A stretch of 64,000 nucleotides of DNA from Aerococcus urinaeequi (GTDB taxonomy: Bacteria > Bacillota > Bacilli > Lactobacillales > Aerococcaceae), in contig NZ_CP014162.1 of NCBI RefSeq assembly GCF_001543205.1, positions 1,054,001 to 1,118,000 on the forward strand, read 5' to 3'. Each line of letters opens with the position of its first letter. Within the stretch, counting starts at the first letter, position 1. The notes under the pieces were generated by a model. The model was not told the origin of the DNA. It searched no databases and saw only the letters and a list, made by a program, of their open reading frames with translations. A program made the translations under genes and the position numbers. Positions 26,660 to 33,763 of the stretch are shown one piece after another.

Positions 26660-27451
26660 TTAGTCAAGGTAAGGTGCATCATGACTATTTAAGAAACTAT
26701 AACCAAGTCCCATAATGACACCACCACCTATTAAATTCCCAATAAAGGCGATACCCCAATTCATTAACACCGCTACTAAACTCATCTCATTACCTGAGAA
26801 GAAAGCCAAACTCATTAGGGAGAAATTCGCGATAATATGTTCGAAACCACCATAAACAAAGAGGAAAATAACAGCGATGATAAAGAATAAGCGTGCAGTA
26901 TCATCTTTCATTTTCATTTGTCCCATAATAGTGATATTTACAAAGATATTTGCTAGAATTCCGTCTATGAATAGCGTCCAAATGTCTTTGCCTAATTTAG
27001 CGTTAATGACTGTCATAATCGCTGAATCGGCATTAAAATAATGTGCTGCGCTAGAATTCCCAATAAGGATACCCACAAGAGCTGCACCGAGTAAGTTCAT
27101 CAGCGTGCAAATAACGATGATTGTTAAGGCTTTTGACCAAGTTACTTTCCGGCGATGCGCACTTGTAAAGAGGTACATCATATTTGAAGTAGCCAGTTCA
27201 CCATTTAAATAAATAATCATTGCTAATCCTATTGGGAATATGAGGGCATAAGTGATTTTACCAAAAGAAGGATAATCTAAAGCAATTGCATCCCAAAGTA
27301 TCATACCAATTGCGGTCGGTAAGGTTAAGAAGATACCCGCATATATTGCCCTCAATAAATATTTGGATTTTGATTGGTCAAAAAGGGCTTCCTTCTTGGC
27401 AACGGCACCATCGATTTTGCTCATAAAATTTGAAATATGCTTATCGCTCAT
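26660..27451 (-). CDS. formate/nitrite transporter (FNT) family channel
   Basis: 263-residue pentameric membrane channel with six helices. The central His of the FNT pore lies in YGGFEHIIANF (near residue 205). The N-terminal DQSKSKYLLRAIYAGIFLTL and LNGELATSN segments are typical. It would move formate, nitrite or lactate with proton coupling. No pyruvate formate-lyase gene is adjacent, so the substrate is not set by context. GAGGAG precedes the ATG at 27451. Confidence 0.87.
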   Translation of the reverse strand: MSDKHISNFMSKIDGAVAKKEALFDQSKSKYLLRAIYAGIFLTLPTAIGMILWDAIALDYPSFGKITYALIFPIGLAMIIYLNGELATSNMMYLFTSAHRRKVTWSKALTIIVICTLMNLLGAALVGILIGNSSAAHYFNADSAIMTVINAKLGKDIWTLFIDGILANIFVNITIMGQMKMKDDTARLFFIIAVIFLFVYGGFEHIIANFSLMSLAFFSGNEMSLVAVLMNWGIAFIGNLIGGGVIMGLGYSFLNSHDAPYLD

Positions 27452-27967
27452 GTCTTAACTCCTCGTCATCATTTTTCAATATTAAGCACAAATTTTCTGT
27501 CAAAGTTAGACTACCATATAATGAAAGCAATTGTTTCTAAAATTCATATATTTACTATTTTTTAGTTATGTAAATAGTGATTTCATGATAAACATTTCAC
27601 AATATAAAGAATTTTGTACTCGATTGTACTCTTTGATTTTGAAATGAATTTATTATTTATATTTTACCGCTATACAATAACTTTTTATTATCGTATCCAG
27701 TTTTTATTTCAATGTTAGAAAATCGTAAAAACATAATAAGTATACGGAAATAATATATTCCATCAGGTATAAGATAAAAAAAGTCATTTAATGATAATTT
27801 TTTCACAATAATTTTAAAAGTTTTTTTGTTACTTTCCACTTACTACTTTCTCGTGAAAGTTGTAAAACAATCTTCTATTTTTCTGGTTCTTTAACAAAAG
27901 TCGTGCAAAGTGCTGATAAAATAGATACTATTGAAGGTGAAAAGCAAATATTTGGAGGCGACAATGA
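27452..27967. other. 516-base AT-rich intergenic region
   Basis: Lies between the divergent FNT channel and cupin genes. It is very AT-rich. A 60-codon frame on the minus strand (27657-27839) starts at a GTG without ribosome site and resembles nothing, so it is not called. No clear regulator site was recognised. Confidence 0.55.
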
Positions 27968-28459
27968 ATGAAAGATAAATCAATTTGGATTGATCACTAT
28001 AATATGGCAGGTCATGAAGAAGGAGGCTTTTTCTATCAGGTTCTAAAATCTGATCAGACTATTCAATTAGAAGGACAGCAACTACGTGCGCTATACACTA
28101 GTATTTATTTCCTGTTAACGAGCAATAATCCTTCGCGTTTCCACCGGTTAACTGCCGATGAGGTTTGGTACTACCATTATGGTAGCCCATTGACTGTTCA
28201 TATGATTACACCTGAAGGCGACTATCAACAAGTCACTCTTGGAACAGATGTAGAAAAAGGCCAAGTCTTACAAGCTGTGGTTCCTAAGAATACGATTTTT
28301 GGGTCAAGCGTTGAAGAAGATGACAGCTATGCCTTAGTTTCATGTATGGTTAGTCCAGGCTTTGAATATGATGACTTTGAATTATTTAAACGGTCTGATT
28401 TACTTGAAGCATATCCAGACTACTCAGACATTATTCACCGCCTAACCTTAGAAGACTAA
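27968..28459 (+). CDS. cupin superfamily protein (DUF985)
   Basis: 163-residue soluble beta-barrel protein of the DUF985 cupin family. EEGGFFYQVLKS near residue 17, ALYTSIYFLLTSNNPSRFHRL near residue 42 and DEVWYYHYGSPLTVHMI near residue 65 are typical; the His and Glu residues there would bind a metal. The end YALVSCMVSPGFEYDDFEL is also conserved. The ATG at 27968 has GGAGG nine bases upstream. Family members have no established reaction. It is monocistronic. Confidence 0.85.
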   Translation: MKDKSIWIDHYNMAGHEEGGFFYQVLKSDQTIQLEGQQLRALYTSIYFLLTSNNPSRFHRLTADEVWYYHYGSPLTVHMITPEGDYQQVTLGTDVEKGQVLQAVVPKNTIFGSSVEEDDSYALVSCMVSPGFEYDDFELFKRSDLLEAYPDYSDIIHRLTLED

Positions 28460-28495
28460 CTACTAGGAGTCCTTAAACTATTCCTAAGGATTTAG

Positions 28496-28596
28496 TCACA
28501 TATTTAACATGATTTTGTTTGAAAACTTCACTATATCTTCAAAAGTATCGCTTATTATATAACCATACCCAATAAAAAAACCAAACTTTTCTTCAT
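28496..28596 (-). pseudogene. 33-residue peptide gene, copy 1, with one-base deletion
   Basis: An ATG at 28596 follows a strong GGGAGGAG site. The frame as written gives only 13 residues (MKKSLVFLLGMVI). Adding back one A in the run after the third codon gives MKKKFGFFIGYGYIISDTFE and on to a TGA at 28496-28498, the same length as the intact copy at 33224-33325 (23 of 33 residues identical). The span is 101 bases against 102 in the other copy. It lies at the end of the bacteriocin-like operon. Confidence 0.7.
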
Positions 28597-28665
28597 AAAT
28601 CTTTCTCCTCCCAAAACGAAAGATGACAAAAAACCAGCTGGCTCCCAACAGCTGGTTTTTTAATG
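28496..28665 (-). repeat. direct repeat, copy 1 (hairpin plus peptide gene)
   Basis: About 170 bases repeated in the same orientation at 33224-33394. The left flank on the minus strand (hairpin AAAAAACCAGCTG/CAGCTGGTTTTTT and the ribosome site) is nearly identical between copies, with one loop change; the coding part is more divergent. Confidence 0.85.
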
Positions 28666-28853
28666 CCTAAATATAGTTTAAGCGCTCCATAGTGCCCCTT
28701 CTTTTCGTAGTATATCCCCCAAACCAAGTTCAGTATAAATAAGATTAAAAATATACGGTTGTATTTGTAGGATTCTTGGAAGCTAAAGGTGACAAAAGCA
28801 AATATGACGAGTAATAGAATGGTTATATTTCTAGGTATTAAGAAATTTTTCAT
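28593..28853 (-). CDS. small two-helix membrane protein, possibly immunity
   Basis: 86 residues with two hydrophobic helices (about residues 8-24 and 33-48) and a basic loop (YYEKKGHYGALKLY). AAGGAG stands 8 bases before the ATG at 28853. The last 20 or so residues are read through the hairpin and ribosome site of the direct repeat, and its TGA overlaps the ATG of the peptide pseudogene, so the native C-terminus may have been altered when the repeat arrived. I do not recognise the family. Its place after an ABC exporter suggests a bacteriocin immunity role, which is inference. Confidence 0.6.
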   Translation of the reverse strand: MKNFLIPRNITILLLVIFAFVTFSFQESYKYNRIFLILFILNLVWGIYYEKKGHYGALKLYLGIKKPAVGSQLVFCHLSFWEEKDL

Positions 28854-28889
28854 TTATAGCGCTCCTTAAGGCGTAATGAGTGATCTATA

Positions 28890-29045
28890 TTAAGAAGGAA
28901 ATGCTAGAATGACCGCAAAGATGATGAAAGCCAGTCCAACCAGGTAACCTATTCCTTTTATTATGCGATTTTTTGCTTTAGCGTTTGTCAGTATCAGTGC
29001 CAGGATTCCAAGTAGTGCAGATCCGATCATGATTAAAAAGCCCAT
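28890..29045 (-). CDS. 51-residue membrane protein
   Basis: Begins MGFLIMIGSALLGILALILT, then a basic turn (NAKAKNRIIKG), then a second hydrophobic helix ending FAVILAFPS. AAGGAG lies 8 bases upstream of the ATG at 29045 and it follows the ABC ATPase gene by 13 bases, so it is part of the same operon. Two-helix proteins of this size in bacteriocin loci are often immunity proteins; no family is recognised. Confidence 0.65.
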   Translation of the reverse strand: MGFLIMIGSALLGILALILTNAKAKNRIIKGIGYLVGLAFIIFAVILAFPS

Positions 29046-29058
29046 ATAAGATTCTCCT

Positions 29059-29715
29059 TTAAGATTTTAAAATTAATTGATGTAAAAAGCGATTTGCGAC
29101 ATCTAGGTCATGAGTTACGATAAGAATTGTGACATCATTATTTTGGTTAAAGTTTTTTAACACACTGATCATGTTTTCCTTATTCGATTCATCAAGGGAA
29201 GCAGTTGGTTCGTCAGCAAGAATAAGTTTAGGGTGCATGATGACAGCTCGAGCAAAAGCAGCCCGTGATTTTTGGCCCCCGGAACACTCTAGCGGCTTTT
29301 TATCTAGCACATTGATAATATCAAGACTCCTAGCTAAATCCATCATTCGTTTTCCCAATTCTGAACGAGGGATATCGGTATTGTATAACCTAGGTAAGAG
29401 AATATTTTCCTTAATGGTCAAGTTATTGATTAACGAGGATTCTTGCAAGACGAATCCTATTTGGTTATTGCGCATGCTTGCCTTTTCCTTTTCGCTCATT
29501 TCTTTCATATCATGCCCAAAAAGGTTGTAGTAACCTTCATACTTGCTGTCTAATAAACCAAGGATATTCAAAAGGGTGGATTTGCCAACACCAGAGTCTC
29601 CGGTAATTGCTATGGTTTCTCCTTGATTTACCGTTAATGAAAAGTTCTGTAATGAAGTGACATTGTTGTGTTTGAAATTTTTTGACTTTATTTTTAAATC
29701 GATAATTTTTTTCAT
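29059..29715 (-). CDS. ABC transporter ATP-binding protein (MacB/LolD-like)
   Basis: 218-residue ATPase subunit. Walker A is GDSGVGKST near residue 39, the signature is CSGGQKSRAAFARA near residue 143 (Cys replaces the usual Leu), and Walker B is LILADEPTASLD near residue 163, followed by the His switch in VTHDLDVA. It belongs to the MacB/LolD group that powers export or extraction of peptides and lipoproteins. The start overlaps the permease stop by 4 bases (ATGA), showing coupled translation. Probable role: export of, or immunity to, the secreted peptide encoded upstream. Confidence 0.88.
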   Translation of the reverse strand: MKKIIDLKIKSKNFKHNNVTSLQNFSLTVNQGETIAITGDSGVGKSTLLNILGLLDSKYEGYYNLFGHDMKEMSEKEKASMRNNQIGFVLQESSLINNLTIKENILLPRLYNTDIPRSELGKRMMDLARSLDIINVLDKKPLECSGGQKSRAAFARAVIMHPKLILADEPTASLDESNKENMISVLKNFNQNNDVTILIVTHDLDVANRFLHQLILKS

Positions 29716-30926
29716 GATAGCACACCTATAGAAATCGGAATTTTCTTTATTTTATGGACGATAATGTTTGTTTCTATGAAGACGATGAATAAATTTATCA
29801 AGGCAACTAATGCGATACCTATCCAATCTATGCCAATCAGTCCTAAAGAATTAATGGTGATCGAAGACGGCATCTCCATACTCATGCCATTGAGTCGGTT
29901 CATGGCGATTAGGATATAAAGGCAACACAAGCTAGTGACTGAAATAAGGCTGTTGAATATGAACAAAGCCCTTTTAAAATCTTGATAACTTAGACCTACC
30001 ATCATATGAATAGTGATTTCTTTGATCATTAATCGAAAAGAAATTAAGGCATTCCATATCATAACAATCAGCATCATAATGAGTATAATGCCAGATACTA
30101 GTAGCATTTGGATAATATTTTGAATATAGAAGTCATAAAAATCTCCATTATTACTTTCTTGCGTAAAAAAGTTTAAATTTATCCCTGCAGTATCAGATAA
30201 GAAGGATTGCAGATTCTTGATCACTTGATCGTTATCATCTAGTATGATATTTCCTAGCCCTTCGATAAGAATGCCTGAAGGTATGTCTGTAGGTAACTTG
30301 TCTGATAGGGGGTATATAATCGCATAATTCAAATATTCTTTTGAATCTAATGCATAGTTGTTAGGTATATAGAGATTTTGATCAAGGATGCCAACCGCGG
30401 TTACTGTTTCACTTGCTTGAGTGAGTGGATTAGTAATGGTTATTTCACTACCGATGGGCGTTTTTCTCCCGATGGCATGACCCACTAATACCTCTTTTTG
30501 TTCTCTATTAAAATCGATTTCGTCAAAAGTAGTGCCTTCTATAACAGGCAAATGTTGAAAAGCAAACGATTTTTTATTGTACATGTATAAGGCGGCATCT
30601 ATATTATCTATAGAAAAATCAGTTCCACCACCATTAAAATTAATGCCGTAGTCGAGCTCTTCGTTCAAGTAATTGATAATGGCATTGGATTTTTCGGCAT
30701 CTAAACTGCCCAGCTTTTCGAAATCGTTATCCTCATCCAAGTTTCCTAATATTTGATGACTACTTGAGAGTGAAGAAACATACTTTGAGCCTTCGAATGT
30801 AGATGCTAAGGATCTAAAAACAGTAAATGCGATCAAATTAGACAGTAACAACAGGCAAATGCTTGTGAAGATAATGATATATCGTTTAAAAAAAATATTT
30901 TTAATAACCAGGAATAGTTTTTTCAT
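29712..30926 (-). CDS. ABC transporter permease of FtsX/MacB type
   Basis: 404 residues with one N-terminal membrane helix (about 17-38), a large extracellular domain (about 40-265) and three C-terminal helices, the layout of MacB-like permeases. The sequence VEGTTF/EVLVGHAIGRKTPIGSEI near residue 140 is typical of the periplasmic core. It overlaps both neighbours by 4 bases. Together with the preceding 150-residue membrane protein it could play the part of the large integral membrane protein that accompanies lactococcin 972-type bacteriocins, although it is shorter than that family. Confidence 0.75.
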   Translation of the reverse strand: MKKLFLVIKNIFFKRYIIIFTSICLLLLSNLIAFTVFRSLASTFEGSKYVSSLSSSHQILGNLDEDNDFEKLGSLDAEKSNAIINYLNEELDYGINFNGGGTDFSIDNIDAALYMYNKKSFAFQHLPVIEGTTFDEIDFNREQKEVLVGHAIGRKTPIGSEITITNPLTQASETVTAVGILDQNLYIPNNYALDSKEYLNYAIIYPLSDKLPTDIPSGILIEGLGNIILDDNDQVIKNLQSFLSDTAGINLNFFTQESNNGDFYDFYIQNIIQMLLVSGIILIMMLIVMIWNALISFRLMIKEITIHMMVGLSYQDFKRALFIFNSLISVTSLCCLYILIAMNRLNGMSMEMPSSITINSLGLIGIDWIGIALVALINLFIVFIETNIIVHKIKKIPISIGVLS

Positions 30927-31375
30927 TTTTTCAACACCAATCTGTAACTATAAATTGAAAATATTATGATATTAAATAGAATAATTGCATTAGGAAAAAT
31001 CAGGTTGGGCATGAAATTCAAAGCGTGGTTTATTGTAAAGCTTATGAATAGATTGCTAATAGCTAAGATGCTTAGATAGCGTATTAATCCACTTAAAACA
31101 ATGTGTTTTCGTGTGTCTCCAATCAAATATCGAATGAATAATTCATTTTTCTTATTTTGATACCAACCATTCAAATAATTTGTGATAAAGGTTGAGAGTA
31201 GTATCAATATAATGAATTTATACTTTGAAAACTGAGCAATAAAAAGAAGGAGAGGGCTATTTGTTTCTTGAGGATTATGTGTGTCAAATTGCAACACACT
31301 ATATATCCCTAATAGAAAGGAAAATAAGACAAATAAATTTATCGAATCTCCAATTTTAAAATAACTTTTTTTCAA
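30923..31375 (-). CDS. 150-residue membrane protein of the bacteriocin-like operon
   Basis: Four hydrophobic helices (about residues 14-27, 50-68, 93-112 and 122-145) and a basic ending RLVLKK. The loop NGWYQNKKNELFIRYLIGDTRKHIV resembles the region before the last helices in transporter permeases (key residues 68-92). It has no independent family assignment. It overlaps the following permease by 4 bases and follows the secreted peptide gene by 45 bases, so it is probably a subunit of the same export or immunity complex. Confidence 0.7.
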   Translation of the reverse strand: MKKSYFKIGDSINLFVLFSFLLGIYSVLQFDTHNPQETNSPLLLFIAQFSKYKFIILILLSTFITNYLNGWYQNKKNELFIRYLIGDTRKHIVLSGLIRYLSILAISNLFISFTINHALNFMPNLIFPNAIILFNIIIFSIYSYRLVLKK

Positions 31376-31420
31376 CGCCTCTCCTCCTAACTAGACTACC
31401 AAAAAGTGAACACTAAATAA

Positions 31421-31750
31421 TTAGCCGTTTCCCCAATTAAATTTAGTTTTAGGTCCATTCCAACTTAACGAATCCCAAACGCTCCCTGTACTTTTACCGT
31501 TATAAGCATACTTAGTCAGTAAAGTTTTGCCATTTCGACTATATTTGAAATAAGCGTAGTTTTTACCAGAGTTCTTTTTGTAATTCCAAGCGGCACCACT
31601 ATAACGAATTTGGAATTGTTCAACAGATGAAGCACCATTATTTGAATTTCCAAATGTGGCTGCGGATGCTACGGTTGGTGCAACGAAGCTAGTTGATAGC
31701 AAAAAAGTGATTGCTACAAGTATTAATTTCTTTCTACTTTTATTCTTCAT
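31421..31750 (-). CDS. secreted bacteriocin-like peptide (possibly lactococcin 972 type)
   Basis: 109 residues with a classical Sec signal peptide: basic start MKNKSRKKLI, hydrophobic core and cleavage expected after VASAA (near residue 31). The mature part of about 78 residues has no Cys, is basic, and is rich in Tyr, Trp, Asn, Ser and Gly (YFKYSRNGKTLLTKYAYNG; GSVWDSLSWNGPKTKFNW). This composition, the signal peptide and the following ABC transporter genes resemble lactococcin 972-type bacteriocins, which block septum formation; sequence similarity to them is weak by eye. GGAGAA precedes the ATG. The operon runs from here to about 28.5 kb. Confidence 0.6.
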   Translation of the reverse strand: MKNKSRKKLILVAITFLLSTSFVAPTVASAATFGNSNNGASSVEQFQIRYSGAAWNYKKNSGKNYAYFKYSRNGKTLLTKYAYNGKSTGSVWDSLSWNGPKTKFNWGNG

Positions 31751-31947
31751 AAATATTCTCCTTAGAATGATTACTATATAAAGTTTTTAGAAAAAATAAC
31801 AAACTGAATACAATGTGTAAAACTAGATTTTATGGAAACAGTGTAAGCTGTAAATTACGTTTAGGATGAATAATAAATTTTTACGCTCCCTTCGTGTCTA
31901 TTCGAAAGTACTTTCTTAAATTAGCATAACTAAATACTGATGAAAGT

Positions 31948-31967
31948 GCTGTCACATTCATGTTACA
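31948..31967. promoter_or_regulatory. shared palindromic operator, copy 1
   Basis: The 20 bases gctgtcacattcatgttaca are identical to 33092-33111. The core TGTAACAT-GA-ATGTGACA (minus strand) is a near-perfect palindrome. It covers GTGACA, a likely -35 of the secreted-peptide gene on the minus strand, with TTAGTT 16 bases further on. It lies about 40 bases before the divergent XRE gene, whose product is the obvious candidate to bind it. Confidence 0.65.
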
Positions 31968-32005
31968 ATTGGTGAAAACACGAGAATAAACAGGAGTGTG
32001 ACAAT

Positions 32006-32509
32006 GTGAGCATGCTTATTGGAGAAAAAATAAAAAAAATAAGATTGGAAAGAAAAATTTCTCAAGAAAAATTAGCGAATCATTTGTATGTATCTAGACA
32101 AACAATTTCTAGATGGGAAACTGGAAAAGTGATACCAAATATGGATAATATTTTGCAATTATCAACTTTTTTTGATGAACCAGTCAGTTTCTTTATTGGA
32201 GAAGAAAAAGCAGAACCAGAAGTCGAAGCTATGCAATCTACAACTGATGCATCAGAAGAAAAAGATTATGCCAAGTATGGTTATGCTTTAATATATTTTG
32301 CGATGTCTATAGTGCCGTTTGTTTATATTTGGAGTATTCCTTTCGCAGTGTATGCGTATTATTATGCTGACAAAAAACATATATTTGGAGCAAAAATAAT
32401 CAAATTATTGGCAATCGCAAGTTGTATCTATTTTATAATTCAATTTTTGGTTTTAATAGTTGGCCTATTTAATTTAACTCCTGGCACAACAGAGGTGTTT
32501 GTAGGGTGA
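32006..32509 (+). CDS. XRE-family regulator with C-terminal membrane segments
   Basis: 167 residues. The N-terminal Cro/CI-type helix-turn-helix (about 6-62) reads KIRLERKISQEKLANHLYVSRQTISRWE. An acidic linker (EKAEPEVEAM to SEEKDY) leads to two or three hydrophobic helices (about 92-115 and 128-160), so the DNA-binding domain is tethered to the membrane. Such proteins commonly sense envelope stress or peptides. The start is a GTG at 32006 with GGAG 9 bases upstream. It sits between, and diverges from or converges with, the two secreted-protein genes and probably controls them. Confidence 0.82.
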   Translation: MSMLIGEKIKKIRLERKISQEKLANHLYVSRQTISRWETGKVIPNMDNILQLSTFFDEPVSFFIGEEKAEPEVEAMQSTTDASEEKDYAKYGYALIYFAMSIVPFVYIWSIPFAVYAYYYADKKHIFGAKIIKLLAIASCIYFIIQFLVLIVGLFNLTPGTTEVFVG

Positions 32510-32522
32510 AATATAGTCCTAG

Positions 32523-33008
32523 TTAGTTAACATTTATCAAAATATTGCCACTCTCTATTGAAGAACGTATATTTCGATTTATTTGAGACAGTGCTACTTT
32601 CTGACTAAAAAACAAGTTTGCTTGCGATGATGAAACTCTAGATAATCTTTTCGTGGAGATAGAACCAATTTTCGGGACAACTTGAGCAGAATGGGCACGT
32701 GTTATCTTACTATTAGTGATATCTATTTTATATTTAGCGGTGTAGTAACCAATTTTGTTGTGTTGCACGGTGTAAGTGTTATTTAGCTTCCCACTAAAGG
32801 AATGCAATTGCATGTTTTTAGGATTAATGTCCTTTTGTATACTAATCGTATGATAGGTATCGTCTTCAATAAATTCTTGGGTTATTTGACCTTTCGAATC
32901 CAAATCAGAAAGGCTAAAACTAGTCGTTTCTGCCTGTACATTTTTGGGTGTACAAAAAGTTAGCAAAAGTCCCACAGCAAATAAAGTGAATTTAATTTTG
33001 TTTAACAT
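32523..33008 (-). CDS. secreted protein, possibly DUF5626 family
   Basis: 161 residues with a Sec signal peptide (MLNKIKFTLFAVGLLLTFC, cleavage expected after VQAE near residue 27). The mature part begins TTSFSLSDLDSKGQITQEF and has a beta-rich look, with IGYYTAKYKIDITNSKITRAHSA near the middle (residues about 86-108), which recalls DUF5626 secreted proteins seen beside bacteriocin genes. No Cys in the mature part. GGAGAG precedes the ATG. Its promoter carries the same 20-bp palindromic element as the bacteriocin-like gene, so the two are probably coexpressed. Confidence 0.6.
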   Translation of the reverse strand: MLNKIKFTLFAVGLLLTFCTPKNVQAETTSFSLSDLDSKGQITQEFIEDDTYHTISIQKDINPKNMQLHSFSGKLNNTYTVQHNKIGYYTAKYKIDITNSKITRAHSAQVVPKIGSISTKRLSRVSSSQANLFFSQKVALSQINRNIRSSIESGNILINVN

Positions 33009-33091
33009 ATTTTCTCTCCTCTACATAAAAACATAATATAGTTGTAAAGCAACTTTGCTACAATTCAACGTACTATATTATTGTGAGGGCT

Positions 33092-33111
33092 GCTGTCACA
33101 TTCATGTTACA
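33092..33111. promoter_or_regulatory. shared palindromic operator, copy 2
   Basis: Identical 20 bases to 31948-31967. On the minus strand GTGACA inside it is followed after 16 bases by TATAGT, a good promoter for the gene starting at 33008. Confidence 0.68.
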
Positions 33112-33223
33112 TCGAGTGGGAAACGTTTATAAATAAGGGTTTTATAATGATGTTTCATGGAAATTTTATACTAATAAAATCCTTAGATTAGAAAAACAGT
33201 TTTAGTAATTCGTAACCTATCTA

Positions 33224-33325
33224 TCACAAAATCAACACAATTTTGACCGATATTTTCATAATTTCTTCAAAGCTATCGCCTATTATATAAGCATACCCAA
33301 TAAAGAAACCAAACTTTTTCTTCAT
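33224..33325 (-). CDS. 33-residue peptide, intact copy 2
   Basis: An ATG at 33325 follows GGGAGGAG by 8 bases, and the frame runs to a TGA at 33224. It begins MKKKFGFFIGYAYIIGDSFE and continues EIMKISVKIVLIL: a basic start, an aromatic GxxxG-like helix, an acidic turn and a hydrophobic end. The paralog at 28496-28596 keeps 23 of 33 residues when its single-base deletion is repaired, and most changes are conservative, which supports real coding. No family is recognised. It could be a bacteriocin-like, toxin-like or signalling peptide. Confidence 0.6.
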   Translation of the reverse strand: MKKKFGFFIGYAYIIGDSFEEIMKISVKIVLIL

Positions 33326-33394
33326 AAATCTTTCTCCTCCCAAAACGAAAGATGACAAAAAACCAGCTGCCTCCCAACAGCTGGTTTTTTAATG
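33224..33394 (-). repeat. direct repeat, copy 2 (hairpin plus peptide gene)
   Basis: Second copy of the unit at 28496-28665. The hairpin AAAAAACCAGCTG (33357-33369) / CAGCTGGTTTTTT (33378-33390) can act as a terminator on either strand and lies in the leader of the peptide gene. Confidence 0.85.
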
Positions 33395-33520
33395 TCAATC
33401 TTTGAAAGTAGATTAGCGAATTGTAGATTTGATTCTAATCATAGCAGCGTTCAGATTTTAATTGAAACTACTATCAGAATATTTATCTAAAATGCGTCTA
33501 TAACATTATTTTTACACAAT

Positions 33521-33702
33521 TAAGCCAAAGGCTGACGCTTTCCTAGCATGCCTTAGCAGTAAAAAGAGGGATGGCCCACAACAATCTGTTTGGCGTGTAC
33601 GCCTTACAGATTGTGTCGCCAGACAAGTCTTCAGACCGAGACTGAAGACTTGTCCTACTGCTTTTAAGGCAATGATAGGAAAAAGCAGAAGTCGAAGGCT
33701 TA
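33521..33702. repeat. three-armed foldback element
   Basis: Outer arms TAAGCC/GGCTTA and GCCTTAGCAGT/ACTGCTTTTAAGGC enclose two perfect hairpins: ACAATCTGT/ACAGATTGT (33581-33614, with an inner GGCG/CGCC) and the 13-bp GACAAGTCTTCAG/CTGAAGACTTGTC (33622-33654). No open frame crosses it. It looks like a small dispersed repeat (MITE- or BOX-like) or a structured RNA. The remaining sequence from 33395 to 33763 holds nothing else that I can see. Confidence 0.65.
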
Positions 33703-33763
33703 GAAAATTTACTATACCTCTTTAAAACCTACTAATTTACTACATAATGTATAAATACTACTT

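Noticed and set aside
27657-27839. 60-codon minus-strand frame between the FNT and cupin genes
   Set aside because: GTG start without ribosome site, very AT-rich, no family resemblance; an open frame by chance is likely in such sequence.
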